Source of the DNA: Roseomonas sp. AR75
GTDB taxonomy: Bacteria; Pseudomonadota; Alphaproteobacteria; Acetobacterales; Acetobacteraceae
Assembly: GCF_005222815.1 (NCBI RefSeq)
Contig: NZ_STGB01000001.1
Coordinates: 1,612,001 to 1,676,000 of the forward strand
Direction of reading: 5' to 3'
DNA: 64,000 nt
Each line of letters starts with the position of its first letter. The first letter of the stretch is position 1. The notes beneath the pieces are model-generated. The model had not been told where the DNA came from. It was given only the letters and a program-made list of their open reading frames with translations, and did no database searches. A program made the translations under genes and the position numbers. Below, piece by piece: positions 35,618 to 43,938 of this stretch.

Positions 35618-37336
35618 ATGCAGCCGGGCAAGCGGATCCGCTGGAACAGCCTGCCGCAGATGATGCTGGAGCTTGCCGCGCAGCGGCAGGACCGGCCCAT
35701 GCTGCGCTACTGGAAGGACAACGCCTGGCACAAGGTGAGCTGGGGCGAGTTCGCCCATCGCGTGGCCGCGGTGGCGGCGGGGCTGCGCGCGCGTGGCGTG
35801 GGGCCGGGCGACCGGGTGCTGCTGGTCAGCGAGAGCCGGCCGGAATTCATCATCGCCGACACGGCCATCATGGCGATCGGCGCGGTGACGGTGCCGACCT
35901 ACACCACCAACACCCCGGCCGACCACGCACATATCCTGCGCGATTCGGGCGCACGGGTGGCGATCGTTTCCAGCGCCGCGCTGGCGAAGCGGGTGACCGA
36001 GGCCGCATCCGGCACCGGCGGGCTTGACCTGCTGGTCACCATGGAGGCGGCGAAGCCGGGCGGCGGGCCGGAAGCCCTGCCCTGGGCGGAGCTGGAAGCC
36101 ACGCAGGCCGATCTCGACCTGCTGCGCGCGGAGGTGGAGCAGATCCCGCCCGGGCGGCTCGCCTGCCTGGTCTATACCTCCGGCACCGGGGGCGCGCCCA
36201 AGGGCGTGATGCTGCCGCACCGGGCGATGCTGTCGAACCGCGACGGCGTGGCGCAGCTGGCGGACCGGCTGCACCTGGAAGGCGAGTGCTACCTGTCCTT
36301 CCTGCCGATGTCGCACAGCTACGAGCACACGGTGGGCGGCTTCCTGCTGCCCTCCCTCGGCGTGGAGGTCGTGTTCTCCCGCGGCGCGGAGCGCCTGGCG
36401 GCGGAGTTCCAGCAGGTGAAGCCCGCCATCATCACCGCCGTGCCCCGCCTGTTCGAGGTGCTGCGCGCGCGCATGCTGGCGGATATCGAGAAGGAGGGCG
36501 GCTGGAAAGCGAAGCTTTTCTTCCGTGCGGTCGAGCTCGGGCTTCGGAAGATGGACGGCCCGCCGCTCGGCCTGTTCGAGCGCCTGCAGGATGCGGTGCT
36601 GGACAGGCTGGTGCGCGACAAGGTCCGCGCGCGCTTCGGCGGGCGGATGCTGGCGATGGTCTCGGGCGGCGCGCGGCTGGATCCGGATCTGTCGGGCTTC
36701 TTCCTGGCGCTCGGCCTGCCGGTGATCCAGGGCTATGGCCAGACCGAGGCCGGCCCGGTCATCAGCGTGAACCTGCCCTGGGACAATGTCCGCTCCACCG
36801 TGGGCCCGCCGCTGCCCGGCGTGGAGGCGCGCATCGCCGAGGATGGCGAGCTCTGCGTGCGCGGCGAGCTGGTGATGGATGGCTACTGGAACCAGCCGGA
36901 GGCGACCGCGAAGGCGGTGCAGGATGGCTGGCTGCACACCGGCGACGTGGCGGAGATGGTGGACGGGCGCATCCGCATCACCGATCGCAAGCGCGACTTC
37001 ATCAAGACGCTGGGCGGCGACATGGTGAGCCCCGCCAAGCTCGAGGGCCTGCTGATGGCGGAGCCCGAGATCATGCAGGCGGTCGTCGCCGGCGAGGGCA
37101 AGCCCGCGCTGGTGGCGCTGGTGGTGCCGGCGCAGGGGATGGAGGCGAAGGTCTCGGAAGCCATCGCACGCGTGAACGGCAAGCTGGCGTCCATCGAGCG
37201 CATCCGGAAGACGGCGACGGTCGCGCCGTTCACCGTGGAGAACGGCATGCTGACCCCGACCATGAAGGTGAAGCGGCGCGTGGTGCTGGAGACGCACAAG
37301 GCGGAGATCGAGGGGCTGCACGGGCGGGGGCCATAG
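35618..37336 (+). CDS. Long-chain acyl-CoA synthetase (AMP-forming)
   Basis: 572 residues. The AMP-binding P-loop LVYTSGTGGAPKGVML (about 184-199), SFLPMSHSYEHTVG, the A5 motif GYGQTEAGPV, WLHTGDVAEM (A7) and ITDRKRDFIKTLGGDMVSP (A8) are present; the catalytic Lys lies in KVKRRVV near the end. The product activates fatty acids to acyl-CoA. Divergent from the peptidase gene by about 100 bases. The last 262 bases (37075-37336) recur at 39014-39272, across a low-GC insert. Confidence 0.94.
   Translation: MQPGKRIRWNSLPQMMLELAAQRQDRPMLRYWKDNAWHKVSWGEFAHRVAAVAAGLRARGVGPGDRVLLVSESRPEFIIADTAIMAIGAVTVPTYTTNTPADHAHILRDSGARVAIVSSAALAKRVTEAASGTGGLDLLVTMEAAKPGGGPEALPWAELEATQADLDLLRAEVEQIPPGRLACLVYTSGTGGAPKGVMLPHRAMLSNRDGVAQLADRLHLEGECYLSFLPMSHSYEHTVGGFLLPSLGVEVVFSRGAERLAAEFQQVKPAIITAVPRLFEVLRARMLADIEKEGGWKAKLFFRAVELGLRKMDGPPLGLFERLQDAVLDRLVRDKVRARFGGRMLAMVSGGARLDPDLSGFFLALGLPVIQGYGQTEAGPVISVNLPWDNVRSTVGPPLPGVEARIAEDGELCVRGELVMDGYWNQPEATAKAVQDGWLHTGDVAEMVDGRIRITDRKRDFIKTLGGDMVSPAKLEGLLMAEPEIMQAVVAGEGKPALVALVVPAQGMEAKVSEAIARVNGKLASIERIRKTATVAPFTVENGMLTPTMKVKRRVVLETHKAEIEGLHGRGP
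37075..37336 (+). repeat. 3' end of the acyl-CoA synthetase gene, direct repeat copy A
   Basis: This 262-base stretch, encoding the synthetase C-terminus from QAVVAGEGKPAL to the stop, is duplicated at 39014-39272 with a handful of base changes (for example GTCGTC/GTGGTC, GTCGCGCCGTTC/GTGCCGCCCTTC). The two copies bracket the low-GC island. Confidence 0.9.
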
Positions 37337-37442
37337 AGACACTGTTCACAAAATTGTATTTTAACATCGTAATAACAAGGACGCCTGCACTCAGTGTTGA
37401 GGACGGTAGGCGCAAACTAAATGTGAATACAAAACGAATATC

Positions 37443-38648
37443 TTAGATCGGCACACGAAATGTAGCGAGCCAGCGCGTTACCCATTCGCTTGAGGCTGGG
37501 TTCCCATCGAATGATGGCAAAAAGGTTCGAATGAGCAAGCTCTCTTCCTGCCCCTGTCGCGTTAGGAAGATTATCTCTTCATCAATGTATACGCGCTGCG
37601 CGGCGACACCCGACCTGCCACGAGGGCCAAGCGTTGTTCTCATTCGTAGATAAAACACATTTCCCACCTTTTGCGCAGACCCTATTTCAAAACTCGCGGG
37701 AGCAAATAATTGAACGCGCAAAGCTCGCTGCATTAACATGTCCATCATCATGAGAGCAGCAAGATCCCCCCGCGCATAGGACGAAAGCATTTCGAGAAGA
37801 TCTTGTGACTCCCGCCCCCTTTCTCGGTTCAGCTCGTTCTGCAGCGCACCAAGGACCTGCTCGGTCTGGGTTCTCTGTTGAGCGACATCATCTTGAACTG
37901 AGTCGTCTGATAATGCGCCAGCGATGGCTTGAGCTCTTTCTTGTAGGATCGATTCAGAGATTGGCATCACATACACTACCGGTCGCAGCACCAGTCTATT
38001 GAGCCCAATCATCATTCGCATTGCATTGGATGGCATGTCCAACTCTACCACCTCTGCATCAGGGCCAGACCACAAAATACCATGTTCCTGTTGCATGTTG
38101 CTTCGAAGATTGTCAGGCATCTCCTCTAGTAGGCGATCAAACCACGGGCCCAACGAACGGGATCCGAGTTGCGCTTCGCTAGCCCGCGTCGAGCGCCATT
38201 GAGGATCCGACGCAGGCGGACTCACAAAGAAAATACCATTTAGAAATCCTGTATATCGTTCTCTCGGCAAAGAACTCAGCTCGGACTTCCGAAGAAATAT
38301 GCTTCTTATGTCAAAAAAACTACGATCATCCCCAATGCGACGCTCTATCGACGCAAGCCGGAGTTGAAGATCTTGTATTAGTTGATTTAGGTTTGCCTCC
38401 CGCGATCTGTGTTCCATCCGCAATTGTTCGCTTGCGGCTATCACGTCCAGCTGCGCCTTGCGCTGCAATTGCTCAATATTACTCTCGTGCTGGCGCCGCT
38501 CGGTCTCAGCCCTTATATTGACGACATCGAGCTTTTGCCCGAACCACCAAGTGGCCGCACCACCAGACGCCCCGGCAACGGATATGAGGGCCGTCCCCAG
38601 CACGGCGGCCGGACTTCTGTCGAGGACGACTTTGAGCTTCGTCCACAT
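37443..38648 (-). CDS. Membrane-anchored coiled-coil protein of unknown function, in low-GC island
   Basis: 401 residues. One transmembrane helix near the N-terminus (AAVLGTALISVAGASGGAATWWF) is followed by a long coiled coil (about 45-115, ETERRQHESNIEQLQRKAQ...). The C-terminal two thirds are mixed alpha/beta with LDMPSNAMRMMIGLNRLVLRPVVYVMPI and a helical QTEQVLGALQNELNRERGRESQDLLEML. No family is recognised. The ATG at 38648 is chosen, with GAGGCGG upstream; a TTG at 38672 is in frame. Base composition and codon use differ from the neighbours, which points to acquisition from elsewhere; a defence or stress-sensing role is only a guess. Confidence 0.72.
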   Translation of the reverse strand: MWTKLKVVLDRSPAAVLGTALISVAGASGGAATWWFGQKLDVVNIRAETERRQHESNIEQLQRKAQLDVIAASEQLRMEHRSREANLNQLIQDLQLRLASIERRIGDDRSFFDIRSIFLRKSELSSLPRERYTGFLNGIFFVSPPASDPQWRSTRASEAQLGSRSLGPWFDRLLEEMPDNLRSNMQQEHGILWSGPDAEVVELDMPSNAMRMMIGLNRLVLRPVVYVMPISESILQERAQAIAGALSDDSVQDDVAQQRTQTEQVLGALQNELNRERGRESQDLLEMLSSYARGDLAALMMMDMLMQRALRVQLFAPASFEIGSAQKVGNVFYLRMRTTLGPRGRSGVAAQRVYIDEEIIFLTRQGQEESLLIRTFLPSFDGNPASSEWVTRWLATFRVPI

Positions 38649-38839
38649 GCTTGCCACCGCCTCGTCTCCCAATGGAGATGCGATGGAGCATAGCGGCCCT
38701 ACTCGTGCCTGTCACTAAACGTTCCATTTATTCAATAATCGACCCGATGGTTCTTCCCTGTCGGGACTGGCAAACATCTGCACCGCCTCGCATCAGCAGT
38801 CCCCTTCTGCGCGGCGTTCAGCTTGCGGTGTCGGTAAGG

Positions 38840-39013
38840 GGACCGCGGAGAGCAGTTACGGCACATGGAGGTAGTCGCAAAATCCGCTTTTTTCGACGGT
38901 GCTGGCGGCGCGAATGCCAGGCGGCCGTCCCCGTCACGCAACGCGCCGTGCTGGATCACCTCGCAACCCAGCGCGGCCAGGCTGGCGGCCATGCGCGGAG
39001 AGTTCACCAGGGC
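38840..39013 (-). pseudogene. Degenerate fragment of the flavin reductase gene
   Basis: The plus strand here matches 39940-40190 (inside the intact flavin reductase gene) in blocks: GCGGAGAGCAGTTACGG versus GCGGAGAACAGTTCCGT, GGAGGTAGTCGC versus GCAGGTAGTCGC, and CGCCGTGCTGGATCACC in both. About 80 bases present in the intact gene are missing, and the frame is broken. Read on the minus strand, the piece VNSPRMAASLAALGCEVIQHGALRD corresponds to VKAPRVAASPASLECKVIQHGALRD of the intact protein. Confidence 0.8.
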
Positions 39014-39272
39014 GCAGGCGGTGGTCGCCGGCGAGGGCAAGCCCGCGCTAGTGGCGCTGGTGGTGCCGGCGCAGGGGATGGAGGCGAAGGTCTCGGACGC
39101 CATCGCACGAGTGAACGGCAAGCTGGCGTCCATCGAGCGCATCCGGAAGACGGCGACCGTGCCGCCCTTCACCGTGGAGAACGGCATGCTGACGCCGACG
39201 ATGAAGGTGAAGCGGCGCGTGGTGCTGGAGACGCACAAGGCGGAGATCGAGGGGCTGCACGGGCGCGGGTGA
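39014..39272 (+). pseudogene. Duplicated 3' fragment of the acyl-CoA synthetase gene (repeat copy B)
   Basis: Encodes the last 85 or so residues of the synthetase (QAVVAGEGKPALVALVV to HGRG) in an intact frame but without the catalytic domains, joined directly to the flavin reductase fragment. It could be read from a chance upstream start but would lack an adenylation core. Divergence from copy A is a few percent. Confidence 0.85.
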
Positions 39273-39296
39273 CGCCCGGCAGCCCCCGTTGCCGTC

Positions 39297-39812
39297 TCAG
39301 GCGCGGAAGCCGATATGGCTGACGAAGGCGCGCAGCACGTTGCGCCAGAGCTGGAAGGCGTGGCGGAAATTCGCTTCGCTGACGCCGCCTTCCAGCGTCA
39401 TGAAATAGGTCAGCCGCGGCTGGCCCGAATTGTTCAGCGTCGCCTCGCCGAGCGTGCGGCTGCGGTTGAACTCGTTCAGCGCCTCCAGCGTCGGCGGCTT
39501 GCCCATGCGGAAGGTGACCGCATACTGGATGGACTGGCAGTTCGCGTTCTCGCGGCAGCCCAGGAAGTAGATCACGAAATTGATGCCCTCCGCGGCCGAG
39601 CGGATCATCGGATCGCCACGCGGATTGCGGCTGACGGCGGCCTGGAATCCCTGCGCCTGCAGGATCTGCGCGATCCGTTCGGGGTCGGAAGCGTCGAGTA
39701 GCGCCGCATCCTGGGCCTGCGCACCCCACGCATGCAGCGCGCCGGCAAGCGCCAGTGCCGCGCCCAGGCGCCGGCGCGCCGTGCGCCCGCGGAACATCGT
39801 TTCGTTGATCAT
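39297..39812 (-). CDS. Secreted YbjN-domain-like protein
   Basis: 171 residues. A signal peptide of about 33 residues (RRLGAALALAGALHAWGAQAQ) precedes a single domain with DPERIAQILQAQGFQAAVSRNPRGDPMIRSAAEGINFVIYFLGCRE, SIQYAVTFRMGKPPTLEALNEFNRSRTLGEATL and YFMTLEGGVSEANFRHAFQLWRNVL, resembling YbjN/secretion-chaperone-fold proteins. Two Cys (in GCRENANCQ) may pair in the periplasm. GGGGGAGG lies directly before the ATG at 39812. Confidence 0.82.
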   Translation of the reverse strand: MINETMFRGRTARRRLGAALALAGALHAWGAQAQDAALLDASDPERIAQILQAQGFQAAVSRNPRGDPMIRSAAEGINFVIYFLGCRENANCQSIQYAVTFRMGKPPTLEALNEFNRSRTLGEATLNNSGQPRLTYFMTLEGGVSEANFRHAFQLWRNVLRAFVSHIGFRA

Positions 39813-39892
39813 GCCTCCCCCTTTCCGATGGCGCGGCGAGGGTCGCCGGATCGCGGCGAGGGGGACAGTAAGAACTTGGCGAGCGCGCCGGA

Positions 39893-40531
39893 TCAGCGGT
39901 CCTTCTGGCCCGGCGCCCAGCTTCCGCGATCCGTGGGGCGCAGGGCGGAGAACAGTTCCGTGACATGCAGGTAGTCGCGATACCCGCAGCGCGCGACGGT
40001 GCCGGCGGCGAGCATGTCGAAGCGGCCGTCCTTCACGACGGACTCGGCGAGGTGCACGCCGACGACCTGGCCCATCACGAAGACGCCGCCGGTGTCGCGG
40101 CCTTCCACGTCGCGCAGCGCGCCGTGCTGGATCACCTTGCATTCCAAGGACGCCGGGCTCGCCGCCACGCGCGGTGCCTTCACCAGCCGGCAGGGCGCGG
40201 TCTCCAGCCCGGCGAAGGCGAATTCGTCCTCGCCCTCCGCCAGCGTCTCGGAGGAGGCGTTCATCGCGTCGAACAGGTCGCGCGTGGCCAGGTTGAAGAC
40301 GAATTCGCCGGTGGCGATGGCGTTGGCGGCGGTGTGCTTCACGCCGTCGCTGCCGAACACCAGGATCGGCGGGACGGTCTGGATCATGTTGGTGAAGCTG
40401 TAGGGCGCGAGATTCGGCCGGCCCTGCGCATCCAGCGTGGACAGCCAGCCGATCGGGCGCGGCGCGACGATGGCCTTGACCGGGTCATGCGGCAGCCCCG
40501 CCTCGCGGTGCTGCCCGGCGACGTAGAACAT
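39893..40531 (-). CDS. Flavin reductase-like domain protein
   Basis: 212 residues. RPIGWLSTLDAQGRPNLAPYSFTNMIQTVPPILVFG near the N-terminus and KHTAANAIATGEFVFNLAT are the FMN-binding core of the flavin reductase/FMN-binding split-barrel family (DIM6/NTAB type). The protein probably reduces or binds FMN as a partner of a monooxygenase. ATG at 40531, 6 bases after GGAGA, is preferred over a GTG 3 bases upstream. A broken partial copy lies at 38840-39013. Confidence 0.88.
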   Translation of the reverse strand: MFYVAGQHREAGLPHDPVKAIVAPRPIGWLSTLDAQGRPNLAPYSFTNMIQTVPPILVFGSDGVKHTAANAIATGEFVFNLATRDLFDAMNASSETLAEGEDEFAFAGLETAPCRLVKAPRVAASPASLECKVIQHGALRDVEGRDTGGVFVMGQVVGVHLAESVVKDGRFDMLAAGTVARCGYRDYLHVTELFSALRPTDRGSWAPGQKDR

Positions 40532-40554
40532 CACGACTCTCCTGTGCGGCTGCG

Positions 40555-41019
40555 CTACCAGCTTTCGGTGCCGGGCGCGCCCTTGAACGGTCCCTCGACA
40601 TCGGCGGTGATCCAGCCGCCATAGAAGCGCGAGGGCTGCGGCACCACGCGCTCCTCATCCACGAAGCAGGCATCCACCTTGCCGGGATAGAGCGCGACAT
40701 GGCCGGCGATGGCGGCGAAGGCGGGCGTCGGGGACGGGTAGGACCACGCCGCGCGGGACGCCGTGACGCCGCCGGCGGAAAGATCAAAATACTCCGCCTC
40801 GCCCTTCCATTCGCACACGCTCTGCCCGGCCGCGTTCCGCAGCGTGCCGGGGGCGAAGGCCTCGCGTGGGATGTACCAGCTCGGCGGGTGGAAGGTTTCG
40901 AGCACGCGCCAGCACTCCGTGCTGTCCACGATGGTGACGCCGCCGAGCACCACCCGCACGCGCCGCGTGCTGCGTTCCAGCCGCGGCGGGCGCGGGTAGT
41001 CGGCGACGCGCTCGCGCAT
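40555..41019 (-). CDS. DUF427 family protein
   Basis: 154 residues. RVRVVLGGVTIVDSTECWRVLETFHPPSWYIPREAF, CEWKGEAEYFDL, AAWSYPSPTPAFAAIAGHVALYPGKVDAC and FYGGWITADVEGPFKG are the conserved DUF427 segments. The family adopts a compact beta barrel; its role is not established. The start overlaps the stop of gapR by one base, so the genes are cotranslated. Confidence 0.92.
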   Translation of the reverse strand: MRERVADYPRPPRLERSTRRVRVVLGGVTIVDSTECWRVLETFHPPSWYIPREAFAPGTLRNAAGQSVCEWKGEAEYFDLSAGGVTASRAAWSYPSPTPAFAAIAGHVALYPGKVDACFVDEERVVPQPSRFYGGWITADVEGPFKGAPGTESW

Positions 41020-41321
41020 CACATGCCGAGCGCGCGGCGGTAGAGATCCAGCAGCGTCTCCTGCTCCTCCACCTCGGCCGGTTCCTTCTTGCGGAGGGAG
41101 ATGATCTGGCGGATCACCTTCACGTCGAAGCCGGCGGATTTCGCCTCCGCGTAGATGTCCTTGATGTCGCCGGCGAGCGCCTTGCGCTCCTCCTCCAGCC
41201 GCTCGATGCGCTCCACGATGGAGCGCAGGCGGTCGGCGGCGATCCCGCCGACGTCGCTTTCTGGGTCGGCCTTCTGGCGATTGCGGCTCGCCTTGGCGTC
41301 CTGCACGTCGGTGTCGCTCAT
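41019..41321 (-). CDS. GapR/DUF2312 family nucleoid-associated protein
   Basis: 100 residues. ADRLRSIVERIERLEEERKALAGDIKDIYAEAKSAGFDVKVIRQIISLRKK is the DUF2312 core; the Caulobacter member GapR binds overtwisted AT-rich DNA ahead of replication and transcription. An unstructured N-terminus of about 25 residues precedes the coiled coil. It is the first gene of a pair with DUF427. Confidence 0.93.
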   Translation of the reverse strand: MSDTDVQDAKASRNRQKADPESDVGGIAADRLRSIVERIERLEEERKALAGDIKDIYAEAKSAGFDVKVIRQIISLRKKEPAEVEEQETLLDLYRRALGM

Positions 41322-41445
41322 CGAAGGCTCCGGGCTGCGATATGCGGCGCGCGACGCTGTGTAGAGACACGCCGCTCTGCTTGGATTTCGGGGGGGCGGC
41401 CGATATAGCCCGGGGGTGATGGTCGGCGCAAACAGGCCTGGGCGA

Positions 41446-41952
41446 CTACCGGCAGGCCCTGGTGGGGACGTGCACCCTGCCCGGGGCAGGTCGCGGCAGC
41501 CGCGACAGATCGACGAACCAGAGTTCCACCCGGCGGTTCTGGACATCCGTCGAACCGGGCGGCGTCTGCACCAGAAGCCGCCGATCGCCGAATGGCTGGA
41601 CGACCACGTGGTCTGGCGGAATGCCGAGCGCCGCGAGACGGGCGCGGACCAGCGCACCGCGGCGAAGGCTCAAGGCGCACTGGTCCGACACGTTGTCCTG
41701 GGCATGCGCATCGACGAGCACGCCTATCTCGATGCCGGGTCTGAGCGGGCCGGACATGAGCCGCCGTTCGGTATCGGTCGGGGCGCGGCGGTCGAGGTAG
41801 TAGCGCGCAGCCTCCGCGAGCCGCGCCTCACCGCGCGGACCGATCTCGTCCGAGCCGTCGTCGAAGAAGACGAGCCAGGTCCGCGAGAAGGCGCCCGCGT
41901 CAAGCGGCAGCAGGGCAAGCCAGATCGCAACGATAACGGCGCGGGCGAGCAT
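41446..41952 (-). CDS. Secreted OmpA-C-like protein
   Basis: 168 residues. Signal peptide MLARAVIVAIWLALLPLDAGA, then a single OmpA/MotB-like domain: TWLVFFDDGSDEIGPRGEARLAEAARYY, IEIGVLVDAHAQDN (cf. GHTD), SLRRGALVRARLAALGI and QNRRVELWFVD. The peptidoglycan-binding Asp/Arg pair is represented by D-A-H-A-Q and QNRRVEL. There is no beta barrel, so it is probably a periplasmic protein. It follows the DUF1244 gene, sharing the base at 41952. Confidence 0.85.
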   Translation of the reverse strand: MLARAVIVAIWLALLPLDAGAFSRTWLVFFDDGSDEIGPRGEARLAEAARYYLDRRAPTDTERRLMSGPLRPGIEIGVLVDAHAQDNVSDQCALSLRRGALVRARLAALGIPPDHVVVQPFGDRRLLVQTPPGSTDVQNRRVELWFVDLSRLPRPAPGRVHVPTRACR

Positions 41953-42263
41953 CAATGGCCGGGGTTCGCGGCGGCGAACTTGGCCTTCTGCTCGGCGCTG
42001 GCCTCCTTCTGGAACTTCGCCTGCCATTCCTTGTAGGGCATGCCGTAGACGATCTCCCGCGCGTCGGGGTCGGCGATGGTCAGGCCCTGCTCGGCCGCGG
42101 CCTCGCGGTACCAGCGGCTGAGGCAGTTGCGGCAGAAGCCGGCGAGGTTCATCAGGTCGATGTTCTGCACGTCGGTGCGCTCGCGCAGATGCTGCACCAG
42201 GCGGCGGAAGGCGGCGGCTTCCAGCTCGGTCTGGGTCTGCTGGTCCATCTCGGGTGCGGGCAT
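41952..42263 (-). CDS. DUF1244 family protein
   Basis: 103 residues. NIDLMNLAGFCRNCLSRWYREAA and DPDAREIVYGMPYKEWQAKFQ are the hallmark of DUF1244, whose conserved FCRNC Cys pair suggests metal or redox chemistry. AGGAGG lies 7 bases before the ATG at 42263. It is divergent from the glycerate kinase gene by 59 bases and ends at the OmpA-like start. Confidence 0.93.
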   Translation of the reverse strand: MPAPEMDQQTQTELEAAAFRRLVQHLRERTDVQNIDLMNLAGFCRNCLSRWYREAAAEQGLTIADPDAREIVYGMPYKEWQAKFQKEASAEQKAKFAAANPGH

Positions 42264-42322
42264 GGGGTGGTCCTCCTGGACCGTAGATGGCGCGACGCGG
42301 GCGGCTGCGCCAGAGTGCCGGC

Positions 42323-43618
42323 ATGGCCTGGACCGATGCCGCCGCCCGCGGCGCCCTGAAGACCCTGTTCGACGCGGCCCTTTCGGCCGCCGATCCGCTG
42401 ACCTGCCTGCCGCCGCACCTGCCGGCGCCGCCAAAGGATGGGCGCGTCGTGGTGGTGGGCTGCGGCAAGGCGGCGGCGAAGATGGCGGCCGCGGTGGAGG
42501 CGGCCTGGGCCGGGGTGCCGCTGACGGGCGTGGTCGTCACCACGCATGGTGCGGACCTGCCGGAGCCGCCCGCGCACCGGCGCATCGCCCTGCGCTTCGC
42601 GAGCCATCCGGTGCCCGACGCGCACGGCGCGGCGGCGGCGGCGGAGATGCTGCGCGCGGTGCAGGGGCTGACGGCGCGCGACCTGGTGCTGTTCCTGGTC
42701 TCGGGCGGCGGCTCCGCGCTCTCCACCCTGCCGGCGCCGGGGCTGACGCTGGAGGATCTGGTCGCGGTGAACCGGGAGCTGCTGCGCTCCGGCGCGCCGA
42801 TCGGCGAGATGAACTGCATCCGCAAGCATCTTTCCGCCTTCTCCGGCGGGCGGCTGGCGGCGGCGGCGCATCCGGCGCGGGTGGTGACGCTGGCGATCAG
42901 CGACGTGCCCGGCGACGACCCCGCGGTGATCGCGAGCGGCCCGACCGTGGCGGACCCCACCACCTTCGAACAGGCGCGCGCGCTGGTGGCGCATTACGGC
43001 ATGGCGCTGCCCGAAGCCGTGACGGCCCATCTCGCCGCCGCGCGGGAGGAGACGCCGAAGCCCGGCGATCCGCGGCTCGCGGGCGCGGAGCTGCGCATGA
43101 TCGCGACGCCGCTGATGGCGCTGGAGGCGATGGCGGCGAAGGCGCGCGAGATCGGCCTGGCGCCGATCATCCTCGGCGATGCGCTGGAAGGCGAGGCGAA
43201 GGTGCTCGGCACGGTGCTGGCCGGCATCGCCCGCAGCGCCGCCGCGCATGGCCATCCCCTGCCCGCCCCTTGCGTGATCCTCTCGGGCGGCGAGACGACC
43301 GTCACGCTGCCGCCCGGCGCCTCAGGGCGTGGCGGGCGCAGCACGGAATGCCTGCTTGGCCTGGCGCTGGCGCTGGAGGGCGCGGCGGGGATCTGGGCGC
43401 TCTGCGCGGACACCGACGGCATCGACGGCAAGTCCGACGCTGCCGGCGCGATCTGCGCGCCGGACACGCTGGCGCGCGCGCGGCAAGCCGGGCTCGATCC
43501 GCGCGAGCGTCTGGCCGCGCATGACAGCTACGGCGTGTTCGACGCGCTCGGCGACCTGCTGCGCACCGGGCCGACGCTGACCAATGTCAACGACGTGCGG
43601 GCCGTGATCGTCGCCTGA
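42323..43618 (+). CDS. Glycerate 2-kinase (MOFRL/TtuD type)
   Basis: 431 residues. The N-terminal DUF4147 domain has VVVVGCGKAAAKMAAAVEAAW, SHPVPDAHG and FLVSGGGSALSTLPAPGLTLEDLVAVNRELLRSGAPIGEMNCIRKHLS; the C-terminal MOFRL domain has ILSGGETTVTL and CADTDGIDGKSDAAGA. It phosphorylates D-glycerate to 2-phosphoglycerate, feeding glycolysis from glyoxylate or tartronate. It fits with glcDEF further on, which makes glyoxylate. The start MAWTDAA at 42323 is used; an earlier in-frame codon gives an unlikely Arg-rich leader. Confidence 0.93.
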   Translation: MAWTDAAARGALKTLFDAALSAADPLTCLPPHLPAPPKDGRVVVVGCGKAAAKMAAAVEAAWAGVPLTGVVVTTHGADLPEPPAHRRIALRFASHPVPDAHGAAAAAEMLRAVQGLTARDLVLFLVSGGGSALSTLPAPGLTLEDLVAVNRELLRSGAPIGEMNCIRKHLSAFSGGRLAAAAHPARVVTLAISDVPGDDPAVIASGPTVADPTTFEQARALVAHYGMALPEAVTAHLAAAREETPKPGDPRLAGAELRMIATPLMALEAMAAKAREIGLAPIILGDALEGEAKVLGTVLAGIARSAAAHGHPLPAPCVILSGGETTVTLPPGASGRGGRSTECLLGLALALEGAAGIWALCADTDGIDGKSDAAGAICAPDTLARARQAGLDPRERLAAHDSYGVFDALGDLLRTGPTLTNVNDVRAVIVA

Positions 43619-43938
43619 TCTGCCTGCCGGCCGCGATCGTCACGCCGCTGGCAGCGCGCGAAGCCGCGGATCGTGTCGCGACGGTGAGCACCTCGCGGCA
43701 GCGGGTCGATGCGCCGCAGATGAGCCGGCAAAGCCGATGCTGCTGGCCCCTTCACCTGGTCGGGCCTGCCGCGCGGCGGCTCCGCCGCCTGACTCACCAG
43801 GCGGGCAAGGGCGCGCATGGTGATGTGACAGATTATATTACAAAGAAGGTGACAATCCCGGATCGAGCCGGCACGATGGTGCGTCAGGTCCGGTGAATCC
43901 GCATGCCAGCGGAGGCCGCGCCGACAAGGGAGACTGGA
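43619..43938 (+). promoter_or_regulatory. Leader region of a PEP-CTERM gene
   Basis: No gene is seen in these 320 bases. An AT-rich stretch (TGACAGATTATATTACAAAG near 43828-43847) in otherwise GC-rich DNA is the best promoter candidate for the downstream PEP-CTERM gene. It contains the imperfect inverted repeat TGTGA/TTACA. Confidence 0.35.

Larger units (their letters stand above)
37337..39013. other. Low-GC island between two copies of the synthetase 3' end
   Basis: Base composition falls sharply after 37337 (for example TGTATTTTAACATCGTAATA near 37351) and stays well below the window average to about 38800. The island holds one unfamiliar membrane/coiled-coil gene and, at its right side, degenerate pieces of the nearby flavin reductase gene. 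No integrase, transposase or terminal inverted repeats were seen, so the entry mechanism is unknown. Confidence 0.7.

Noticed and set aside
36286..37446. Alternate-frame open reading frame within the acyl-CoA synthetase gene
   Set aside because: Arg/Gly/Ala-rich, inside a well-supported gene in another frame.
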